Origin: Halichondria panicea
Lineage: Eukaryota; Porifera; Demospongiae; Suberitida; Halichondriidae
Assembly (NCBI RefSeq): GCF_963675165.1
Contig: NC_087381.1
Coordinates: forward strand, 2,976,001-3,040,000
DNA: 64,000 nt
Direction of reading: 5' to 3'
Under the pieces are notes generated by a model that was given only the letters and a program-made list of their open reading frames with translations, was not told where the DNA came from and searched no databases. The translations under genes were made by a program, and so were the position numbers. Numbering within the stretch: the first letter of the stretch is position 1; each line of letters starts with the position of its first letter. Positions 57,101 through 64,000 of this stretch are shown here, one piece after another.

Positions 57101-60100
57101 ACATAATATTGTGCAGGGTGTCATACAATAGAGGGGGAGAATACGTCACGCAGAGTGTGTCGCCGGCTAGGGGAACCCAGTCCTCTGGAAAATATTTGTT
57201 AATCCGATGGTCTTATAGGTGAATTCGGCGAGTTAAAATTATACTCAGTCATACAACTATAGTACCTGAATGCAAATTTTATAGGGAGGGGAAACTGAGC
57301 CAGGGGGGATATCCCCTCTCTCTACAACCCTGTTGTGTGAAAACTTATATACCGCACTTAATTGATCTCATTGGTCAACAGCTGTGTATGATACATGAAT
57401 AACATACAGCCCTACAGGTATGCACAGTTTTCAAGGTGTTTTTCATTTGTTCAAGACAGTAAGCAAACAGAAAGGAGCCATGCTTGAAGGTACTATATGA
57501 CTCGCGACAGCAGAAACACGGAATATGGCTAAGCCTCCATGGATCCATGGGCGTGGTTTTGAGCCAAGGACGTCAAATTCACAAACTATAGGAAGCTCCT
57601 GAGCATCTGTGGGAGACGACTTGTTGCCTTAACTAGCTCTTTGACGGCTGCAAAATCCGGTATATATAGCTTTGCTTTTTTGCAGTATGCATCATGCACA
57701 TGTTCTATTAGATCCCAAAACCTTATTGGCTACTAGAAATGCACTAGCTTAGCAACAGTCAACCTATATAAACAGCCAACCTAGTAACTGCATCGATATC
57801 ATTTCTTTTGAAAACTGTAATATCTGAAGTTGGCATCTCTGTGTCTCTACTAAATCTGTGGTCTCTATTTAAGTCAACCCTGTCAAGTTCCTTCACCTCA
57901 GTTTATTAAATTATAGTCCTGGACCTAGCTCCACCCACAAAACGAAAACATCCAGCTCATCTCCCAGTTTTGCAGCAAACAACAGTTTCCAACAAACAAG
58001 CGGCTCGTACTACTCTCACATAGCGAAAGGAAGACACCTAAGCTAGATGTTGGCATATGTACTGGCGTGATTGTTCATGATTTATCCTGTTCTATCCTGT
58101 TCTATCCTGTTTTATCCTGATGTACTATTTATCATGTGTCATACCATACATTTACGCTATTGTGTAATTCACAGTTTTTCTTTGTGGTTGTTTATTCTCA
58201 CATTGATCATGCATCCTTGTTTCTGGATCATTCTAGAATTATTTTCATCACCCCCCTGGGACCTGACTCTTATAAATAGTTGTCCATCCATTACCCTTTT
58301 AGTTGTTGGTTTTTGAGTTGCTGTCTTTGTATAGTTTGCTGGTACTATTCCCTTACTGTGAATTTACTAGATCTATATGAAATATAAAATGTTTATTGGC
58401 AGTCAATCTCAACAATAGTAATAGTCTGTATGGTTGCAAGAAGAATCCAACACTAGAATTTGCAGCAAACAAGCCCAGCAAACGAGCGGCTCCTCTACTA
58501 CTCTTGAACAAAGCGAAAGGAAGAAGCCAAAGAGAATCCCAGCACTTCCATACATCCAGCTCCTCCCCCATGCAGCCTTGCAGGAAAAAAGCACAGCACA
58601 CTGCCCAAGAAACGAGCGGCTCCTACTACTCTCGAAAAAAGCCAAAAAACGAAACTAGAGCTTCTCTCTTCCATTCTAGTTCTGTTATTATGTTACTAGA
58701 CAAAGCATCTAGCTACAATAATATTACATGTGTATCTTCTTGTAAATGACAATAATTATGTACAATGTATAATGTTGTAGTTGGTAGCCTATATAGTACC
58801 GGTACTATAGCTCATAGTTCCCTGCTAAATACACTCAAATGGGATCTAAATCGTTGCTAGGGCGAGGTCCTTTTATAGTGCTGCGCTCACATGACATGCA
58901 TGGTATATGTCGATATACCACAGAGGATATGTACCCTGTATATCCTCCTCGTAGGTGTGGTATATCCTATACTTAGCACACTCAACCTTTGCATGGTTAC
59001 AATTACATGCGTGAATACTCATTCAAAACCATGGTTTCTTTAAGCTCAATGCAGAGGAAAACAAGTAGACTATTTCTACTATAATTTTATAAGCGTGCAC
59101 ATGATAAAGTAGATGGATAGGTCGGCACCTAGCCTTGTTCCCAGGCCGAGTTAATTGTCTCTAAAATAACGCTACTAGGCCTGGTATTGATTGTATCTGG
59201 GCGTGGTTTGAACCAAAAAACAAAAGCGGAGAGATTTTGTAAGAACAACACATCTGTTGACAAAAGCACCGCGGGTGCTGATGCCTCGGTGGAGGTGCCA
59301 AAGCTACATATAGCTTTTATACACACATTATATCAGATGAAAATTTTAATTTTGCTGCTTGCAGGCAGAATCCAGAATCACAGGGAACTCAAAGAGTGGA
59401 TAATGATATATTATTGTTGTTAAAATGATCGATGTTAAAAGTTCAAATCTAAAATTAATGGCTGCATCAGCAGAGCCTTAATTGCAGCTCTCTTCTCAGC
59501 TCTTCTCTCTTGCAGCTACCAATAGCTAGCGTTCTAGTGCAGAGCTAACTACTAAGTAGAGTAGCAATACTACATGGACAAGTTTTTCTACGCACTCTTC
59601 TGAAAAGGCTGCAATGGCATTCCAAGTAAGTAAATAATAATACTACCGTATAGCTAGAAATTTCTGCGGCCCAAAAATTCTGCGAATACTGCGAATGAAT
59701 GAGCAAACACAGAAATATTATCCAAAAATGCTTATTAAGCACGCCTAACTTAACAGTTGAAAGTTCAATTCGCAGAAATATTATCGGCAGAGGCGCAGAA
59801 GGTCTTTTTACAGCTATTCGCAGAATTTTTGGGCCGCAGAAATTTCTAGCTATACGGTATATAGGCATATACCGCGAGAACGAAGCATTATTTGCAAATC
59901 CACGAATTAAAATCCATGACTATAGAAGCCTATAGAAACTCTTACTTGAACTTCCTTGATCCTTGAGCAGCTGTAGCAGTCTACACAGACAGACAGACAG
60001 ACACACACACACACACACACACACACATGCATGCACACACTGCCGTATACCTCGCTTGCACATGCGCACTGAGGCATAAAAATGATATCAGCATTCACAT

Positions 60101-63100
60101 ACATGCATGGTGCTGTAGTTTGTACCTCCAGCCCACATTTAATTTTATTCATGGGTAACAGTTTACAAGCTATTATCAAGGGCGTATAAAAGAAGAGAGG
60201 GCATGCAACTCACTATCTAATATACGTAGCGAGCTGAATTCAAACGTGGGCAGATAAATGTGCATGAAGTGCTAAATTGCTGGAGAGCCTGGGCGAGGCC
60301 TTCTTGCTTCAGCAAGACAATGTATATATATAATATATATACAGCAGACTTTAATCTGAACTTGCCATAGCTAGCTAGCTAGATAATCTATGCATGCATG
60401 CATGGCTATAGATCGTAGTAATACCATAGATATAGAGTAGAAGGGGATTAGCAACGGAAGTGGTTCACGTGATGTTTTACAATGAAGTCTATGTAGAGCT
60501 CAGAAACAATCCGTGTTTCGCTTTCTACCCCAGGTAAGTTTACCGGGAAACTTATTAAGTCTAATCATGGCTAATATGGGGTGCCGTTTGTCTCAAAACT
60601 ATAATAAACAGTCGTGTTTACCAAGGAGGTCGATGTTTAGCAGCCAGGTCGATGTTTAGCAACCAGGTCGATGTTTAGCAAAGCTACCAGATCACACAAT
60701 GTGCAGATATTAGGGCGTGGTTTCTTGTGATACGCCTTAATTAGAATTGTGCTAGAGATGAATGCCGCCCCTAGGCCCTACTGCCTAATTATAGCCAGTG
60801 CTATTTTCATCTCTTCAGAATCTACTAAGTAAACTGCTGTTTGTAACAGCAGTAGTAAGAGCAATGGCTATAACATCTTGCAACTAGCTAGCACATTAAG
60901 TATCACAAGAAACCACGCCCTAATATCTGCACTTTGTGCGATCTGGTAGCTTTGCTAAACATCGACCTGGTTGCTAAACATCGACCTGGCTGCTAAACAT
61001 CGACCTCCTTGGTAAACATCGACCTGGTTGCTAAACATCGACCTGGTTGCTAAACATCGATCTGGTTGCTAAACATCGATCTGATAAGCATAAATTTGTC
61101 TCTAAACATCGATCTGGTAGGTAAACATCGACCTTGTTGGTAAACATCGACTCTTTATTAGTTTTGAGACAAACGGCATCCCATAGGCTAATGCATGCGT
61201 CCCTCTAACACTTAAACAAGTGCTCCCTGATGGTGAGTATCATTTGGAAACGAAGAAAATACAATCTTGATTGTCATGAAGTAGCTAGTCTAACACAGAG
61301 CGATTTTTCATGCTTGTGTTAGTTTAGCTACTATGATATAGCTAAGGTTGTGTCACTATAAGTAGTATGCTGTGTCCCAAATGGCCACAAGTATTTGATG
61401 AAGTTGATGTTTAGCAGCAGAACTGCTCGTGGACTTTTTACAGGCAGCAAAAACAATTCTCATGAACTATTCATGTTTAGACCCCCACGTTGGAAGTAAG
61501 CCTCGATTAAAACCGCGGAGAAACACGGATGGTACTTCGAGGCCCCTCTCTACTTAATCTATGGTAATACACGGAGAAAAACTACAGGAAACAAAATGTG
61601 AAGAATTTTTGCTTCTGTTTCCGGTTCCTAACCACACCCAGATACAATCAATACCGGGCCGTATTTTTCAACTTCGTTCTATTAATTAAAGAAAAATTGG
61701 CCTGGGAATGGGACTAGTCGGCACCCTAAGTGATGTTGGACCATTACAACACGTTAAACTTGGCAATAAACTTACGTACCGTACTTGACATATGAACACT
61801 TGCTCCAGCTGAGATCAACAGATTAACAATATCTTTGTCCCCGTTGCTACTAGCCAACCAGAGAGGAGTGAAACTTTCCTACATATACATTGAGATATAA
61901 CCATAATTATATATGTTGACCTAGCTACTTTCAAGTGATGACAATGACTAAACATTTACAGAGAACCACTAGATCCAATTGTATTTAAATACTCACAAAG
62001 CCTTGAACATTTGGATTGGCCCCTTTTTGAAGAAGGATTTGTACACACTCTAAGTGTCCTTGTTCGGCTACCAGGTGTAGAGCTGTGAGGTTGTCCTGTA
62101 TAATTAGTCAGATTTATGGGTTTGGGTTTCGTAAATACGTGCATATACAGTACTTAAATTAATATAATTATAACATGTATATACATGTACCTTAATCAAC
62201 GAGTCCACTTGTACGCCAGGTTCCTTCAATAACAGTTTTAGAGCTTCAGTGTGGCCATACATTGCAGCAGTCTGAAAAGGCAGCCTCCCTTTCTGCAAAG
62301 AAGTCAGTCTATTATTGGAGACAGTAAACTGATCAACAAAATTAAGTTGACGTTGTACATATAATACTTATATATAATATGTCATGCATAACAAGTATAT
62401 TTATGGTATTATAATAATGATGACTGACCTCGTCTTTGCTTTTCAGGTCACACTCAGCTATCACTTGAAAGGAAGGTTTAAGCTCCTTCAGCAGAAATCG
62501 TATCAAATTCGGGCTACCACTTGTAGCAGCAAAATGGATAGGTGTAGTTCCATCGATGGCCTTCTCATTTACATCAAGTAGTTCGTGTTGTTGAATCTCA
62601 GACATCAAGTACTTTACTACATTGACGTTCCCACTTCTGCAGGCATTGTGTAGTGGAGAGCAATCATTGTTATCCAGACAACTACTTGTAGGATCTACTT
62701 GCTGAGAACCGACAAGATATTTAACGATGTGTAGATGTCCGTTAAGAGCAGCAAGATGAAGTGGTGTTTCTTTATTCATGGATTCAGTTGCCGCATTGAG
62801 TTTCCTGTCTTCAATGAAGTACCTAACAATATTGAGATCCCCACAAGCTGCTGCAGTGTGAAGTAGATCATGAAACCTAAGGTCGAAGTGTAAAACTTCA
62901 ATCAGGAACCGGACTTGGGTTATTTCTCCATTGAACACGGCTGAATGAATCTTGATTGGTGGTACTTTATTCCATTTGGCATGAAACTGTATGTATGCTG
63001 GGAAGGAGTTAATGCCTGACAGCAAACTTGTTATCAAACGTGAAGCTATGTCGTTAACCTGCAAGATAATTATGACAAAGATGGTGGCTGTGGAAAATAT

Positions 63101-63391
63101 ACAATGTCATGTATACCTCTATATCTGTGTTAAAATCGCTTTCAAGACTAGTACTGTATCCAGAGTCAGAATGAGAACTCTTTGATTTCACAACTATTGA
63201 CTGATCGTCGAGTTCCACAGATGACTGAGCACTTTGATTGTTATCGTTGTCCGAGTCAGTATCTGAGAGTACGAGAACAGAAACCTTCTAGCATGATTAT
63301 AGCGTGATTATAGTTTATCGTCAACAGCTATTAATGTATCTGTCAATGCACAAAAAAACTTACCGCTATCTGAACTGCTTGAATTGGCATC
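54167..63391 (-). CDS. Gene D: death-domain/ankyrin family member, ankyrin end (5' exons beyond window)
   Basis: Exons: 63391-63364, 63262-63117, 63058-62429, 62292-62191, 62095-61997, 61878-61780, 57092-56892, 56822-56625, 56568-56371, 56319-56116, 55954-55754, 54985-54779, 54495-54298, 54247-54167. They correspond to exons 6-16 of gene B plus two extra ankyrin exons, then the final exon (NGITAMDTAKICDHF). All are in frame to a TAG at 54167. About 22 ankyrin repeats are encoded, against about 18 in B. The acidic-linker exon is 48 nt shorter than in A and B. The final exon stops nine codons earlier than in B, after VYTK, because of a 2-bp insertion. No disabling change is seen. The 2A/death-domain end should lie to the right of 64000; the intron upstream of 63391 is filled by a dispersed repeat. 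Confidence 0.85.
55062..55445. repeat. Dispersed repeat in intron of gene D
   Basis: It begins TTGATATCATTGGTCAACAG and includes AAAGGAGCCATGCTTGA and AAGCCTCCATGG. The same words recur at about 57355-57660 and, for its first 60 bp, at 12829-12890 (TTGATCTCATTGGTCAACAG). An open frame of 129 codons across it is not conserved in the second copy, so it is not called as a gene. Confidence 0.6.
55490..55630. repeat. Fold-back repeat, with a second copy at 58850-58975
   Basis: Both copies start GTTGCTAGGG(G/C)GAGGTCC TTTTATA and contain TATACCACA and, inverted, TGTGGTATA or TGTAGTATA with CCTCCTC in the loop. Both lie in introns of gene D. Confidence 0.6.
57113..58850. repeat. Repeat-filled part of intron 11 of gene D
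   Basis: 57113-57344 is the short counterpart of the composite insertion in gene B: GGGTGTCATAC, CGGCTAGGGGAACCCAGTC, then GGGGGGATATCCCC. 57355-57660 repeats the 55062 family. About 57975-58035 and 58465-58520 share AACAAGCGGCTCGTACTACT-like words with AGCGAAAGGAAG. 58080-58118 has four TATCCTGTTC-type tandem units. No gene is supported. Confidence 0.55.
59262..60077 (+). repeat. Composite dispersed repeat (about 0.8 kb)
   Basis: From GCACCGCGGGTGCTGATGCC through GGCAGAATCCAGAATCACAG and CTCTTCTGAAAAGGCTGCAA to a CAGACAGACACACACA tract and the ending GTATACCTCGCTTGCACATG CGCACTGAGGCA. A hairpin element with arms CGTATAGCTAGAAATTTCTG and its complement (about 59646-59858) is inserted in it. 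Copies: 63545-64000 (truncated by the window edge) and 35108-35547 (reverse). Confidence 0.7.
59646..59858. mobile_element. Hairpin element with long inverted arms, nested in the composite repeat
   Basis: The left arm CCGTATAGCTAGAAATTTCT GCGGCCCAAAAATTCTGCGAAT is matched by the reverse complement at about 59815-59858 (ATTCGCAGAATTTTTGGGCC and following). It interrupts the composite repeat between GCATTCCAAGTAAG and GGCATA, words that are nearly adjacent in the copy at 63940-63965. Confidence 0.75.
60424..61564. mobile_element. 1.1-kb TIR element with a 19-bp minisatellite, inserted in gene D intron 11
   Basis: The outer ends CCATAGAT and ATCTATGG are inverted and TAATA is duplicated on both sides (60419-60423 and 61565-61569). 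Gene B has the empty site GTAGTAATACACGGAG at about 13531-13546. Inside is a second inverted pair (about 60575-60605 with 61161-61187: GGTGCCGTTTGTCTCAAAAC and complement). Next comes a 19-bp repeat GCTAAACATCGACCTGGTT, with about 10 units at 60953-61150 and 3-4 inverted units at 60622-60682, and arms TATCACAAGAAACCACGCCC around a central spacer. No transposase frame. Confidence 0.8.
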
Positions 63392-64000
63392 CTAATAAAT
63401 TAGCAAGAGTAAATTAATGTCGTGTATAATCATCACTAAAGAGCACATTCATTAATGAAAATGTTAGCTGAATACTGATCATCCATGCAGTTTTGTAGTT
63501 TCGCATATCAATGGTCAGTTTAAGTGGCCGCTATACATAATGAAAGCACCGCGGGTGCTGATGCCTCGGTTGAGGTGCCAAACCTATACATAACATAAAG
63601 CTACTAATAGCGTTTTATACACACACATTATAATTATCATGAATTTGATGAAAAATCTTGCATTGATTAATTTTAATTTGCTGCATGCAGGCAGAATCCA
63701 GAATCACAGGGAAACACAAAGAGTGGGTAATGATCGACCATGATTATTGTTAAAAACGATCGATGCCAAAAGTTCAAGCCAAGATTAATGGCTGCATCAG
63801 TAGAGCCTTGCAGCTCTCTTCTCACTGTTGCAGCTACCAATAGCTAGCGTTCTAGTGCAGAGCTAACTACTATAAGTAGAGTAGCAACACTCCATGGACA
63901 ACTTTCGCTACGCACTCTTCTGAAAAGGCTGCAATGGCATTCCAAGTAAGCAAAACTAGGCATACCTCGAGAACGAAGCATTATTTTGCAAATCCACAAA
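63392..64000 (+). repeat. Intron of gene D with a copy of the composite repeat (63545-64000)
   Basis: From 63545 the sequence is GCACCGCGGGTGCTGATGCC and tracks 59262 onward without the nested hairpin element, running off the window. 63392-63540 is unremarkable intron. Confidence 0.65.

Noticed and set aside
60953..61150. Regular 19-bp repeats that resemble a CRISPR array
   Set aside because: There are no unique spacers; units are directly adjacent, occur in both orientations inside a TIR element, and the genome is eukaryotic.

Overview
The window is animal genomic DNA. It is AT-rich, crowded with short GT-AG introns and saturated with small inverted-repeat elements. The gene set (death-domain plus ankyrin proteins, kinase-Kelch proteins, a P-element-type transposase, an integrase/HECT pair) suggests a demosponge such as the Amphimedon/Halichondria group. 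That assignment is inference from protein style, not from a marker gene.

The main content is a tandem family of large minus-strand genes, present as two clear blocks. Block 1 holds gene A (1-8337, 3' end off the window), gene B (8886-18663, complete, 17 exons, predicted 1305 aa) and a truncated copy upstream of B (18975-20030). Block 2 holds a decayed copy C (47739-53614) and gene D (54167-63391, 5' end off the window). Each protein reads: an N-terminal hydrophobic segment of about 100 aa, a canonical 2A ribosome-skipping motif (DVESNPGP), two death-fold domains, an unnamed conserved module, an acidic serine-rich linker, and 15 to 22 ankyrin repeats. The repeats are laid out one per 99-nt exon or two per roughly 198-nt exon, with phase 0 junctions. 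The design implies that one mRNA gives both a membrane-tethered and a free cytosolic death-domain/ankyrin receptor. I consider this the most interesting system here. In copy C the 2A motif is mutated to NHGP and the frame is broken.

Between the blocks lie two intronless plus-strand paralogues encoding a protein kinase, a coiled coil and a Kelch propeller (22184-24424, 25633-27879). There is also a degraded THAP9/P-element-like transposase (28434-30420, minus), a tandem array of palindromic units (31639-33225), a secreted zinc metalloprotease gene with three exons (34061-36061, minus), and a sulfotransferase locus split by a ~0.5-kb inverted duplication (39694-41112). A retroelement tail (41431-41720) follows, and then a convergent pair of an integrase (plus) and a UBX-HECT protein (minus) at 42729-47740. 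That pair abuts decayed copy C, and the HECT gene may share a transcript with it.

Much of the rest is non-autonomous mobile DNA: TIR elements with readable target-site duplications, a 51-bp perfect palindrome with a 9-bp duplication, a ~250-bp CA microsatellite, and composite repeats shared between introns and intergenic DNA. Comparing introns of genes A, B and D gives natural occupied and empty insertion sites. Exon boundaries were placed by eye from splice consensus, reading frame and agreement among the paralogues; no alignment or search was run.
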